The notes under the pieces: model-generated | The model's input: the letters and a program-made list of their open reading frames with translations, nothing else | What the model was told of the DNA's origin: nothing | The model's database searches: none | From: DATKXO01 sp035528995 | GTDB lineage: Bacteria; Planctomycetota; Phycisphaerae; UBA1845 | Assembly (NCBI GenBank): GCA_035528995.1 | Contig: DATKXO010000453.1 | Span: forward strand, 1-64,000 | Length of the DNA stretch: 64,000 nucleotides | Direction: 5' to 3' | Shown: one piece after another, positions 26,284-34,704 of the stretch | How positions within the stretch are numbered: the first letter of the stretch is position 1 | Layout: every line of letters starts with the position of its first letter | Translations under genes and position numbers: made by a program

Positions 26284-28182
26284 CTATTGTCCGAGCCGAT
26301 ACGGCTTTCCCTTTGCATACAGCGCGCCCGCCTCTTCGATGCCGGTAAGTGCCGCGTCGTCGCCCTCGGCCTTGGCTTGCTTCCGCGCTCGCTCCAGCGT
26401 GGCCAGCGCTTCGTCGAAGCGCCCCGCCTCGGCGTAAGCGGCGGCCAGGGTCAGCAATGCTCGAGCGGGTGGCGGTTCCAGGATGCTGCAGGCCGTCGTG
26501 GCCAGGGAGACCGCCTCCGGACCGTTACGCAACCCTGCGTCGGGGGCGGTGGCCAGCAGCCAGGCCAGCCGCTCCGATGCGCCCGCGTGACCCGGGACCG
26601 CCTGCAACACCTGATGCAGCGCCCCGACCGCCTCGGCGTACATCCCGCGACTCACCAGCAGGTCGTAGAAATCCCTGGCGATGTCCGTCGCCGTCGGGGC
26701 GACCGCCAGCGCCTGTCGGTACTGGGCCAGCGCCTCTTCCAACCGGTCGGAGCGAGCGAACGCTTCGCCCAGAGTGGCCCGGAGGTCGGGATGCCCCGAA
26801 GTGCGGGCCATCGCCTCCTGCAGGTAAGCGATCGCCTCCTCAACGCGCCCGGCGTCAATCAATGCCCGGCCCAGGTAGTTGAGTAGCCGCGGATCGTCCG
26901 AGCGCAGGGCCAGCGCCTGACCGTACGCTTCGACGGCCTCATCCGCTCGGCCCAGATTCTGCAGGGCAATGCCCAGGTTGACCCGCGGCGGCAGATCGCC
27001 CGGAGCCGCCCGGATGGCCTCGCGATAACGCGCCACCGCACCCTCGAAATCGCCCATGGCCAGCAGGAAGTTCGCGTAGTCGTTTTGCGCCGCCGGGTTC
27101 TGCGGATCGATGCCCACCGCGTCGGCGTAGTGCCCGGCCGCCTCCTCCGTCTGACCCAGTAGGGCCAGCGCGTTCCCCAGATTCGTGTGCGCCTGCACCA
27201 AGCCCGGGTCGGCCTGGACGGCCAACCGAAGCTGTTCGACCGCTTCCTCGACGCGCCCCAGCCCCAGCAGAACGACCCCCAGGTTCTGTCGGGCCTCGGC
27301 CAGGTTGGGGTCGATGCGCAGGGCCTCACGGTATTCCTGGACGGCCTCTTCGAGCCGTCCCGCCTCGGCCAGGTGGTACGCGGTCTGAAAGGCCCGCTCG
27401 GACCCGGTCCGCAGCCGGTCGAGCTGCGCCGCGTACGGGTCGGGATAAAGTGCGGCCCGCGACGCAGCCTGCGATCGGCGAAGCAACTCGCCCGCCCGCT
27501 CACCATCGCCCCGGTCGCGCAAGACCATACCCAGGGTGTAGAGCACGTCGCGGTTGTCAGGCGCCAGGGCCAGGGCCGACTCCAGGCTCCCGACAGCCGC
27601 TTCCATCTGACCCTTCCGGGCCTGCACGCGCCCCAGCCACAGCAGGGCCGCTGCACACCGCTCGTCGGATTCGTAGACCCGCCTGAAGACGGCCTCCGCC
27701 TGGGCCAGGTCTCCTTTCGACCAGTACAGTCGGCCCATCATCATCCATGCCGGTTGGGCCGCCGGCTGAATCTCCGTCACGCGGCGACACACCTCCAGCG
27801 CGGCATCCAGGTCACCGGCCTGCTCGCAGGCCAAAGCCAGGAAGTAATGAGCTTCGTGATCGTTCGGCGTCAGCGCGATGGCCCGCCGGTACGCGGTCCG
27901 GGCCGCGTCCAGCAGACCGTGGGCGTGATACGTCATTCCCAGCCGCGCGGCGGCCGCCGCATCCAGTGGGTTGCCCGTCGCGTTTGCCCGGGCTGCGGCG
28001 ATCTGCTCCTGGATCATCGGCTCCAGGCGGGACACGTCGGGCGACGGTAGTGGCTCCAGGGCGGCGACCGAGGCACCACCACCCTCGAGGAAGCTCATCA
28101 CCACGCGGGCGACAATCAACGCAACCAGCAGCACCAGAAGGATCACAAATCGGCGGCCTGATCCTGTCGGCGTCTCGCTCAC
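26284..28182 (-). CDS. Membrane-anchored TPR-repeat protein, coupled to CRTAC1 gene
   Basis: The 632-residue protein starts at GTG 28182. The TGA of the preceding gene lies within GTGA, so the two are translationally coupled. After a short cytoplasmic tail a transmembrane helix (FVILLVLLVALIVARVVMSF) anchors it. About thirteen TPR units follow, with repeated A......AL.LDP/P.... spacing, for example YREALRIDPNLAEARQNLGV and ALALRSDDPRLLNYLGRAL. Pairings of CRTAC1/ASPIC proteins with TPR proteins are common in this phylum. The TPR part may bind the CRTAC1 partner in the periplasm (inference). Confidence 0.88.
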   Translation of the reverse strand: MSETPTGSGRRFVILLVLLVALIVARVVMSFLEGGGASVAALEPLPSPDVSRLEPMIQEQIAAARANATGNPLDAAAAARLGMTYHAHGLLDAARTAYRRAIALTPNDHEAHYFLALACEQAGDLDAALEVCRRVTEIQPAAQPAWMMMGRLYWSKGDLAQAEAVFRRVYESDERCAAALLWLGRVQARKGQMEAAVGSLESALALAPDNRDVLYTLGMVLRDRGDGERAGELLRRSQAASRAALYPDPYAAQLDRLRTGSERAFQTAYHLAEAGRLEEAVQEYREALRIDPNLAEARQNLGVVLLGLGRVEEAVEQLRLAVQADPGLVQAHTNLGNALALLGQTEEAAGHYADAVGIDPQNPAAQNDYANFLLAMGDFEGAVARYREAIRAAPGDLPPRVNLGIALQNLGRADEAVEAYGQALALRSDDPRLLNYLGRALIDAGRVEEAIAYLQEAMARTSGHPDLRATLGEAFARSDRLEEALAQYRQALAVAPTATDIARDFYDLLVSRGMYAEAVGALHQVLQAVPGHAGASERLAWLLATAPDAGLRNGPEAVSLATTACSILEPPPARALLTLAAAYAEAGRFDEALATLERARKQAKAEGDDAALTGIEEAGALYAKGKPYRLGQ

Positions 28183-29957
28183 GGCTGTTCCTCGCCCTGC
28201 CCCTCGCGGAGGCGCACCTCCGTGTCCGCGGCCAGGCCGCCGTACCTCTCGACCAGACCGCTGGGCCAATAGACGACAGTATCGCCACAGACGGTCAACT
28301 CGCCCAGCCCGAAGTGTGCACCCATATCGCTGGCGCTGAGGTAGCTGCCGTCGCTGCATACGCGTCGCCACAGCGTCCGCCCGTCCGGAAGCCCCAGTGC
28401 GATCCGTGCCCCGATTGCGGATCGATTACTGCGAACACCCTCCAGATGAATCGAAAGCCAGTGCCCGCTCTCGGATCCGACCTCGTTGCGCAGCACGCGC
28501 AGCGGGCCGTTGTTGTTCACCAGCACGATGTCCACGTCGCCGTCGTTGTCCAGGTCCCCGTAGGCGGCGCCGCGACTGACCTCCGCCACGGCGAAGTGCG
28601 GCCCGGCCGACGCCGACACCTCCTCGAAGCGCCCGACCCCGTCCCGATGGAAAAGCTGGTTCACCTGCTGGTAGGGGTACGGACTGTCGGCCGCCCACTC
28701 CTGCCAGTAGACCTCGCCGTTGGGGCTGAACAGATCGAGCCATCCGTCGTTGTCGTAGTCGAACCAGCGGGCCCCGAAACTCGTGGACTTCTGCGTGATG
28801 GCCGCCAGACCGTATTCCGTCGTCGCGTCCCGGAACAGGCCTTTGCCGTCGTTCACGTACAGCGTGCTCGTCTCCCGGGTCAGATGGGCCACGAACAAAT
28901 CGGGATCGCCGTCCGCGTCGAAGTCGTCCGCCGTGACGCCCATGCCCGCCTCGCTCATGCCGCTGTCGTTGACCGCGGCACCACCGAACAGGGCCTGGTC
29001 TTCAAACGTCGGTGCCGCGATGTCGCCCTGGCTGATCCACAGGAAGTTCGGCGTCCCGTCGTTGGCCACGTAGATGTCGGTTCGGCCGTCGCCGTTGAAG
29101 TCGGCGCAGACCACGCCCAGACCGTTGCCTTGCCCGCGGTCGATGCCCGACGCCGCGGACACGTCCTCGAACACTCCGCCGCCGCGCTGCAGAAACAGGG
29201 CGTCCGGCGCCGGTTTGTACGTGATCGGTGCGCAGTAGTCCCGAACGCCGGTGGACGAGTAACACGCCCGGTCGTTCTCCAGCCGCCAGTCCACGTAGTT
29301 GCTCAGGTACAGATCGAGCAGACCGTCCCTGTTCAGGTCCGCGAACGAGGCGCTGGCACCCCAGCGCGAGTTGCTCACGCCTGCGCCGACCGTCACGTCC
29401 GTGAAGCTGCCGTCCCCGTTGTTGTGATACAGCACGTTGGGGCCGCAGTTGGTCACGTAGAGGTCCACGAAGCCGTCGTTGTCGTAGTCCCCGGTGGCGC
29501 AGCCCATGCCGTATCCCGCGTCGCCGACGCCGGCCTCGTCCGTCACGTCGGTGAAATGCAGCCGCCCCCGCTCCAGATCGTTGCGGAACAGCCGGTTCCG
29601 CGGAACCCCTTCACCCCGATAGGTGCAGATGGCCTCGTTGACCGGCTGGTCCGGATTGAGCAACGCGCCCTGCACGGCGTACACGTCCAGGTCCCCGTCG
29701 TTGTCGTAGTCCAGCACCGCGCAGCCCGAACCCATGATCTCCGGGAAGTAGTATCTGGCGTTCCCGATGAAGTGGTGGAACTCGATCCCGACCTCCGCCG
29801 TGACGTCCAGGAACGTCGCCCGGGCGGTCGTAGCGGCGCCCTTCTGGGGTCCGGGACCGGAGCCGGATCTCCGGCCCGCTTCATCGTCCTTGGCGCACCC
29901 GCTGGCTGCCAGGCAGAAGCTCAGGATGAGGGCGTGTTTAGGAAGCGACGACTTCAT
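28179..29957 (-). CDS. CRTAC1-family lipoprotein (VCBS/FG-GAP repeats, ASPIC/UnbV domain)
   Basis: The 592-residue protein starts at ATG 29957. The signal peptide ends in LAASGC (Cys21, lipobox). The body is a seven-bladed FG-GAP/VCBS propeller with repeated calcium-loop sequences such as DYDNDGDLDVYAV, DYDNDGFVDLYVT, DLNRDGLLDLYLS and DFNGDGRTDIYVA. The C-terminus holds an ASPIC/UnbV segment (SNRSAIGARIALGLPDG) and an SSDGSYLSASDM-like region. Family members are cell-surface proteins of unknown activity. A -10 element TATACT lies at 30035-30030, so it probably has its own promoter. The gene overlaps the downstream TPR gene by 4 bases. Confidence 0.9.
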   Translation of the reverse strand: MKSSLPKHALILSFCLAASGCAKDDEAGRRSGSGPGPQKGAATTARATFLDVTAEVGIEFHHFIGNARYYFPEIMGSGCAVLDYDNDGDLDVYAVQGALLNPDQPVNEAICTYRGEGVPRNRLFRNDLERGRLHFTDVTDEAGVGDAGYGMGCATGDYDNDGFVDLYVTNCGPNVLYHNNGDGSFTDVTVGAGVSNSRWGASASFADLNRDGLLDLYLSNYVDWRLENDRACYSSTGVRDYCAPITYKPAPDALFLQRGGGVFEDVSAASGIDRGQGNGLGVVCADFNGDGRTDIYVANDGTPNFLWISQGDIAAPTFEDQALFGGAAVNDSGMSEAGMGVTADDFDADGDPDLFVAHLTRETSTLYVNDGKGLFRDATTEYGLAAITQKSTSFGARWFDYDNDGWLDLFSPNGEVYWQEWAADSPYPYQQVNQLFHRDGVGRFEEVSASAGPHFAVAEVSRGAAYGDLDNDGDVDIVLVNNNGPLRVLRNEVGSESGHWLSIHLEGVRSNRSAIGARIALGLPDGRTLWRRVCSDGSYLSASDMGAHFGLGELTVCGDTVVYWPSGLVERYGGLAADTEVRLREGQGEEQP

Positions 29958-30029
29958 GCACAGCGACTGGGCAACGGCGTTCGAGCTCGGGCGTGGGGCC
30001 GACCGAGTTGGTCAGCCCACCATTGTCGC

Positions 30030-30057
30030 AGTATAGCGGCGCCAACCGACGGCACAA
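30030..30057 (-). promoter_or_regulatory. Probable promoter of the CRTAC1 gene
   Basis: Reading leftward, TTGTGC (30057-30052) is followed by 16 bases and TATACT (30035-30030). The -10 is 5 of 6 to consensus and the -35 is 3 of 6. It gives a leader of ~65 bases before the ATG at 29957. Confidence 0.45.
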
Positions 30058-30147
30058 ACACGGGGCCAGCGCCGGTCAGCGCCAGACGGCGACCCATCAC
30101 CGGTCCCCCCCGAGCCGGCTCTTTCCCCATTGACAATTCGCTATTCG

Positions 30148-31251
30148 CTATTCGTCCGTGCCCGGCCCCGTGAAATACTGAGCGAACTGCTCGTAATCGT
30201 CCAGATCCACGTCCATGTCACCGCTGACCAGGTTGCCGTCGAAGTCGGCTGGGAAGCACCCGCCCAGGGTGCGGACGTTGCCCGGTCCGGTGAAACATGC
30301 CTGGAACCGGGCAAAATCCGCCAAGTCCAGATCATCGTCACGATCGAAATCCCCCAGGCGGGGGAACACGTCCGACACGGCATCGAGCTCTGGCGTTCCG
30401 CCGGCGGACGGGCCCACGATACGCACGTATTGAATCCAGTCCAAACCGGGCTCGGGGAGCCACTCGAGATCGAAGCCGGTCCCACCGGCCGACTCCTCGT
30501 AGGTCTGGGCGATGTCGGCCACCGTCTGACCACCGAAGTCGGACCAGGTCAGCCGAGGGTCGAGCGGCCAAGTGGGGTCGGTCGGCACCCCCCACCACTC
30601 GTTCCACTGGCCGATGGACATGTCGGGGTTGTCGGGGTCATACACGCGCCCAAGGGTCGGGGCGAAGACGTCGCAAGACGGAGCATCGGTTCCGGGGATG
30701 GGACTGTCGGTGAACGTGTACCAGCTCTGCCCGTCCTGGCTGACGGAGACGGCTCCGGGTTCGATCAGGCCGCTGGGCCCGGCGATCATGTCATTCGGAT
30801 CGCCGTTCGTCCAGGGAGCGCCGCCGGCAATGGCCTGGGAGGCGTTGCCGAAAACGACAAAGTCGATGCCGTAGGGGTTCCTGGGCTCGTTCACGACCGG
30901 GTGATCGAACACCAGGATGATCTGCCCGTCCAAGCCGATACTCACCACTTCGTAACTGCGAAAGGCCGGATAGACAGGAACCACCGGAACAGGGCCGTCC
31001 AACGGAATATTCCAGCGGTCCCCGGTCGTATCGACGGTCGGGCGCCCGAGCGCCGCGTACGGGTCGTCGAACGGGTCGCCGGATATATAATCACTCCCCA
31101 CGCCGGTTCCTTCGACGTACTCGCCTATGGTGACGGCGAAGTCACCCGGATCATACTGATATTGTGCCCGGGCTACATGCTGTCCGACGGGGAGCAACAT
31201 GACAAGCAACCCGCCAACCGCCGACCGGCAAAAAAAGCAGCAATGCGACAT
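30148..31251 (-). CDS. Exported surface protein with dockerin-like calcium motifs (third gene of the cobalamin-riboswitch unit)
   Basis: The 367-residue protein starts at ATG 31251 with GAGGGAG upstream, and has a signal peptide ending near VARAQ. The N-terminal domain contains EVVSIGLDGQIILVFDHPV and NPYGIDFVVFGNAS. I recall this type of segment from secreted bacterial proteins found near cobalamin genes, but cannot confirm that here. The C-terminus carries two dockerin-like calcium loops, DFDRDDDLDLADFARFQACF and DFDGN...DMDVDLDDYEQF, each followed by TGPG, a frequent ending on planctomycete secreted proteins. No catalytic site is visible. It lies 106 bp downstream of the pseudopilin gene, in the direction of the riboswitch-led transcript. 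Confidence 0.8.
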   Translation of the reverse strand: MSHCCFFCRSAVGGLLVMLLPVGQHVARAQYQYDPGDFAVTIGEYVEGTGVGSDYISGDPFDDPYAALGRPTVDTTGDRWNIPLDGPVPVVPVYPAFRSYEVVSIGLDGQIILVFDHPVVNEPRNPYGIDFVVFGNASQAIAGGAPWTNGDPNDMIAGPSGLIEPGAVSVSQDGQSWYTFTDSPIPGTDAPSCDVFAPTLGRVYDPDNPDMSIGQWNEWWGVPTDPTWPLDPRLTWSDFGGQTVADIAQTYEESAGGTGFDLEWLPEPGLDWIQYVRIVGPSAGGTPELDAVSDVFPRLGDFDRDDDLDLADFARFQACFTGPGNVRTLGGCFPADFDGNLVSGDMDVDLDDYEQFAQYFTGPGTDE

Positions 31252-31357
31252 GAACTTGACTCCCTCGATCGTGACGGCCGAATCCACAGAAGAATGTCTC
31301 TTTCTTAACACCTTGTGCCTCTTCCTTCCCGTGCAGACACACGTGCCCGCACGCGAG

Positions 31358-32197
31358 CTACTCCAGGTCGTACAGGCTGTTGTCCGGCGACAAGAACCCG
31401 GTTCCTGGAGCGATCCTGACCTTCTCGTGCGGATATGTCTCGGTGCAGCGCTGGCCCCATGGTTCGGCGTGCCCATCACAGAACGCGACATTGGTCCGGT
31501 TCAGATGGCGGTAACCCTGCGTGCCCGCGAAGCGCCCCCAGAACTGGGCGTCGCCTGGGTTCGCCCACGGGGCCCGCATGAACTTGTTGGCACCGGCGCT
31601 GTATTGACCGTCCCCGAACAGGGCCGTACGGCCCGGGTTTCTCACCTCGGCCATCTTGGCTGGTTGTTTAATAGCTTCGGCTGATCCGTGCCCGATGTAG
31701 CTGGTGTTGTAATTGTACCCGGTATAGGGGTCGGCCAGCCAGTTGTGACCGCCATGGAACGACGGACATTGATGAACCTTCTCCATCCCCTCACCTTCCC
31801 ACAGCAGCCCCGGGACCACTTTGTTGGTCGGGGGGTCGGTGCTCCAATCCTTTGACGTGGTAAAATCCCAGGCATAGGAGACGAAGACCGGCGTGAGCTG
31901 CATGTAATAGGCGATCGGATAGCGGTCGCGGTGGGAATGGGCGTAGCTGTGAGCAGCCACGGTCATCTGCCGGAGGTTGCTCAAACAGACGACGCCCCGG
32001 GCCTGCTCGCGGGCCCGCTTGAGCGAGGGAAGCAGCATGGCCAGCAGGAGGGCAATGACAGATATAACCACCAACAGCTCGACCAAGGTAAACGCGGCGC
32101 GTGGCCCGACGAAGACGGGAGCAGGGCGCCTCGGCGATGACCTGGGCCGGCCGGGCGGCACGACACCGATGCCGTCATGAATCGTCTGTTGCGACAT
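31358..32197 (-). CDS. Type II secretion-like pseudopilin with H-X9-DG ending (second gene of the cobalamin-riboswitch unit)
   Basis: The 279-residue protein has a prepilin leader: a 35-residue basic N-region ends in RAA, then FTLVELLVVISVIALLLAML with Phe36 and the Glu at mature position 5. The -1 residue is Ala, where Gly is usual. The body is the soluble H-X9-DG domain, with HLNRTNVAFCDGH near the C-terminus and preceding CPSFHGGHNW and GYNYNTSYIG segments. This family is greatly expanded in Planctomycetota and its roles are poorly known. Its start is 6 bases after the stop of the PEP-CTERM gene, so the two are almost certainly co-transcribed. Confidence 0.88.
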   Translation of the reverse strand: MSQQTIHDGIGVVPPGRPRSSPRRPAPVFVGPRAAFTLVELLVVISVIALLLAMLLPSLKRAREQARGVVCLSNLRQMTVAAHSYAHSHRDRYPIAYYMQLTPVFVSYAWDFTTSKDWSTDPPTNKVVPGLLWEGEGMEKVHQCPSFHGGHNWLADPYTGYNYNTSYIGHGSAEAIKQPAKMAEVRNPGRTALFGDGQYSAGANKFMRAPWANPGDAQFWGRFAGTQGYRHLNRTNVAFCDGHAEPWGQRCTETYPHEKVRIAPGTGFLSPDNSLYDLE

Positions 32198-32203
32198 GCT
32201 GCC

Positions 32204-32737
32204 TCAGCGTGCTGTGGCCCGGGTGCGGCGCACCACAAACGCCACGCCGGTCAAGAGCAAGGCCAGGGACGCCGGTTCGGGCACCTCACCCGGCGGATAG
32301 GCCTTGCCGTAAACCCAGCCGTCCGAGTCGCCGTCCTCGACGATGCGATCGACCGCTCCGTAGGGCGGGGCAACCCACGTCGAGTCATCGGTCTCCATGG
32401 TCCAGTAGTGCCACCAGTCTTCCCCTCCGAGGTAGCCCTCGTTGCCGTCGTCGTAGTAGTAGATGCCGTCGATGAAGACGCCGAACCCGTAGTCTTGCCG
32501 CACGGTGTAAAGTGTGGTGTCCGCCTCGATGATGTCGAAGAGCTCCAGGCCGGTGACGGTACTCTCCGGTCCAGTGCCGAAGGCGACCTCGAAGGTGTAC
32601 ATCGCCCCGTCCTTGAACTCGATCCAGACCTCAGCCTGGTTCACACCCTCACCCACCTGAATCGTGTCGGCCCGGGCTGCGACCGGTGCCACCAACAAAG
32701 CCAACAGCCCTGCGACAACAATGATCCTGTTCATCAT
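32204..32737 (-). CDS. PEP-CTERM surface protein resembling cobalamin-binding/DUF4430-type proteins (first gene of the riboswitch unit)
   Basis: The 177-residue protein (ATG 32737, GGAGGA upstream) has an N-terminal signal (NRIIVVAGLLALLVAPVAARA). The C-terminus is a PEP-CTERM sorting signal: VPEPASLALLLTG, a hydrophobic helix and RRTRATAR. The mature domain has a WWHYW motif, GFGVFIDGIYYYDDG and GDSDGWVYG. This arrangement, in which an aromatic WxYW is followed by a Gly-Asp-x-x-Gly-W-x-x turn, resembles DUF4430, the domain shared with the cobalamin-binding C-terminus of transcobalamin-like proteins. The similarity is by eye. The riboswitch upstream makes a cobalamin role plausible. Confidence 0.75.
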   Translation of the reverse strand: MMNRIIVVAGLLALLVAPVAARADTIQVGEGVNQAEVWIEFKDGAMYTFEVAFGTGPESTVTGLELFDIIEADTTLYTVRQDYGFGVFIDGIYYYDDGNEGYLGGEDWWHYWTMETDDSTWVAPPYGAVDRIVEDGDSDGWVYGKAYPPGEVPEPASLALLLTGVAFVVRRTRATAR

Positions 32738-33053
32738 GAATCCTCCGCCAGAGAAAGTCCCCCTCGGGACCAATCCCGGCAGCCCGGACTGCAAGGGAGG
32801 GTCGCCGCAGACGGATGCCCGGCGTGGGCCTCCTGGCCCGGGGGAAGCGCACCGGCAACGTCCGTCCGGGACCGCATCCTCGTGGTCACCGGCTGCTACT
32901 CAACGGCGTGACGCACCGCCAGAACGAGGACCAAGTCACGGTCCCAGACCGACCCACTGGGCATTTGAAGGTAGCCGTTCGGGCCAGGATGTTGCCCGGT
33001 TGGTGGGAGCATGGCCTGCCACTCCTCCCGCGAGAGCGTCAGTCACCTGGAGT
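32738..33053 (-). other. Leader between cobalamin aptamer and the first structural gene
   Basis: This 316-base stretch probably contains the expression platform. Just after the aptamer, GGAG-TGGC can pair with GCCA-tg-CTCC, and the paired region covers a GGGAGGAG ribosome-binding sequence and an ATG at 33012. A CACTCC/GGAGTG pairing competes with it. No terminator with a T-run is seen, which suggests control of translation. Confidence 0.4.
32896..33012 (-). CDS. Possible leader peptide downstream of the riboswitch
   Basis: A 38-codon frame (MLPPTGQHPGPNGYLQ...) starts at ATG 33012, with GGGAGGAG about 10 bases upstream, and ends at TAG 32896. The start lies inside the hairpin that follows the aptamer. 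It may be a translated leader or a chance frame; the composition is unremarkable. Confidence 0.22.
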   Translation of the reverse strand: MLPPTGQHPGPNGYLQMPSGSVWDRDLVLVLAVRHAVE

Positions 33054-33247
33054 GTCGATTGGTAGGTCTTCTGGCTTCCGGGCCCGCGACGATGTTGGTG
33101 ATCGACGTCGCCTCTACTTGCCGCGCCTTCTCGGTCACTGTTCGACCAATGGCCTGGTGCGGCTTTCGCTCCCGGTTACAGCGGCGGGGCCGCTCCGGAT
33201 TCACACCGGATTCCCTGTTCGGTCCGCGTCGGCGGACCACCATCGAC
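33054..33247 (-). ncRNA. Cobalamin (AdoCbl-type) riboswitch
   Basis: The conserved core is readable on the minus strand: GGGAATCCGGTGTGAATCCG, then GCGG.CCCCGCCGCTGT, an AAGCCAGAAGACCTACC B12 box at 33077-33061, and a closing P1 stem. P1 is formed by GTCGAT near 33246 and ATCGAC at 33059-33054, extended by GGTGG/CTACC. Between the core and the box lie two helical arms. The aptamer points left, into the PEP-CTERM gene at 32737. In other bacteria this RNA shuts off cobalamin uptake or synthesis genes when adenosylcobalamin is abundant. Confidence 0.93.
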
Positions 33248-33258
33248 GTTCGCACGTC

Positions 33259-33286
33259 AATATACCATCAGACCTTGACGGGTCAA
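33259..33286 (-). promoter_or_regulatory. Promoter of the cobalamin-riboswitch transcript
   Basis: On the minus strand TTGACC (33286-33281), 16 bases, then TATATT (33264-33259): each box is 5 of 6 to consensus. Transcription would begin near 33252, just before the first aptamer stem at 33247. Confidence 0.75.
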
Positions 33287-33306
33287 GCAGACCTTGATTG
33301 GTCAAG
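33274..33306. promoter_or_regulatory. Tandem palindromes overlapping the promoter
   Basis: Two 14-bp palindromes of form CTTGA-N4-TCAAG lie at 33274-33287 (centre CGGG) and 33293-33306 (centre TTGG), 19 bp apart, each preceded by GAC or AC. The first covers the -35 box. This looks like a pair of operator half-turn-spaced sites for a dimeric regulator. The spacing differs from FNR/CRP sites. Confidence 0.6.
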
Positions 33307-33394
33307 TGGAAAACCACCGCCCCGGAACGGGTGGTGGCCGACATCCCGGCCTCGATCCCGGCGATCTCCGCTCGGTCCGCCCCTCGACCCGGGC

Positions 33395-34390
33395 CTACCG
33401 CACGGTGACCTCGGATTTCTGCTCCACCAGCACGTCGAAAAGCTCCTCGACGTCCGGGTTGTACATCCGGATGCAGCCCATCGAGACGCTCTTGCCGATG
33501 CTGTCCGGTACTACCGTGCCGTGGATGCCGTACCGCTTCTGCCCGGCCGCTTCCCCCTCGATCCCCTCCAGCCCGATCCACCGCTCGCCCAAGGGGTTGT
33601 CCGGGTCATCCGCCAGGATGATCTGGCCGCCGCGAGGAGGGTAGTACTGCGGGTTCTTCAGCTTGTCCTGCACCCGCCACCGACCGGTCGGCGTGCCGTC
33701 CTCCGCCCCCAGCCCCACCGTGTAGTGCTTCACGAACGTCCCGTGCAGGTACAGATCGAGCGAGTACTCGGCCTTGGTCACCACCACCGTGAACGGGCCG
33801 CGGACGACCTTGATCCGCTGTCCCGCACGGATGCGGTTCTTGTCCGCGATACCGTTGATCCGGGCCAGGAAGTCGGACGTGACCGCGTACTCCTTGGCGA
33901 TCTTACCCAGCGTCTCCCCCGGCTGGATCGTGTGGCTCACCACGTACGGATCGTCCGGCAGGATGCGGCTGGAAAAAATAGTCTCGCTCGCCACACGGGC
34001 CGCGTCCGCCCGGGCCTGGACAAGCTCGTTCAGCGGCAGCTCATACTGCAGGGCCTCGCCGAGCTGGGCCCGGGCCGCCACGAACTCCCCGTTCTGCAGG
34101 GCCTTGCGGGCCGCCGTCGCCAGGGCCCGCCCCTTCTGCGGATCGCCACGCAGGCTGCCGTCGGGATCCGACGGATCGCTCCCACGCTCCGGAACGTCCC
34201 CGTTGGGGCCACCGTCCGGCGGGGCCGTGTCCGGCCGATCGGACGTCAATGGAATCGCCGATCGCCCGTCCGTCGCCGATTCGGTGGACGAGGAATCGCC
34301 CCCGAACCACCAGTAGGCCGTACCGCCCCCAATCAGGATGACCAAGATTCCCAGCCAGCGGCCCGAGCGGTTTCTGCGGCGTCTTGCCAC
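33395..34390 (-). CDS. L,D-transpeptidase (YkuD) with LysM domain
   Basis: The 331-residue protein starts at GTG 34390, fixed by a perfect AAGGAGG. A transmembrane helix (WLGILVILIGGGTAYWWF) anchors it, followed by a Pro/Asp-rich linker. A LysM domain at ~146-195 (VSHTIQPGETLGKIAKEY, NRIRAGQRIKVV) should bind peptidoglycan. The YkuD catalytic domain (~200-331) has the HGTVVPDSIGKSVSMGCIRM motif with catalytic His and Cys. It would form 3-3 cross-links or attach proteins to peptidoglycan, so this organism likely has a wall. The gene ends ~150 bp upstream of the cobalamin riboswitch. Confidence 0.95.
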   Translation of the reverse strand: MARRRRNRSGRWLGILVILIGGGTAYWWFGGDSSSTESATDGRSAIPLTSDRPDTAPPDGGPNGDVPERGSDPSDPDGSLRGDPQKGRALATAARKALQNGEFVAARAQLGEALQYELPLNELVQARADAARVASETIFSSRILPDDPYVVSHTIQPGETLGKIAKEYAVTSDFLARINGIADKNRIRAGQRIKVVRGPFTVVVTKAEYSLDLYLHGTFVKHYTVGLGAEDGTPTGRWRVQDKLKNPQYYPPRGGQIILADDPDNPLGERWIGLEGIEGEAAGQKRYGIHGTVVPDSIGKSVSMGCIRMYNPDVEELFDVLVEQKSEVTVR

Positions 34391-34704
34391 GGCATTCGCC
34401 TCCTTGCCGGATGGTGATAGGTGCCTGGCGTCGCGTGATCGGAAGGGACTAGACCGCCGACCGCGCCATGGACCCACCAGCATAAACGACGCCACAAAGG
34501 TTGCAACCCGAGCGACAAGAAATGACCGTCCGGCCGCGCCGAGAAACTCACAGGCGCGCGATGGCCCTCCCGCGCCGTCCGGCTGCCCTGCCTCCCCCTC
34601 GCTGTGTCCGCCTTCCTCATCCGTCGCCGGCTACGCGTCCCGCAACGGATTCCGTAGCTTCGCAGACCTGCCGGGCCGGAAACCGGCCGATCGCAGAGGC
34701 GCCC
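34391..34704. other. Intergenic region, nothing evident
   Basis: These 314 bp between the CsgG-like gene and the L,D-transpeptidase gene hold no supported gene, terminator or repeat. The transpeptidase ribosome-binding site lies at its left end. Confidence 0.3.

Noticed and set aside
26284..33247. One riboswitch operon extending through the CRTAC1 and TPR genes
   Set aside because: A 190-bp gap with its own -10 TATACT precedes the CRTAC1 gene, so a separate transcript is more likely.
33274..33306. FNR or CRP binding sites
   Set aside because: FNR is TTGAT-N4-ATCAA; here the arms are separated by 4 but the order CTTGA..TCAAG gives a 2-base shorter core.
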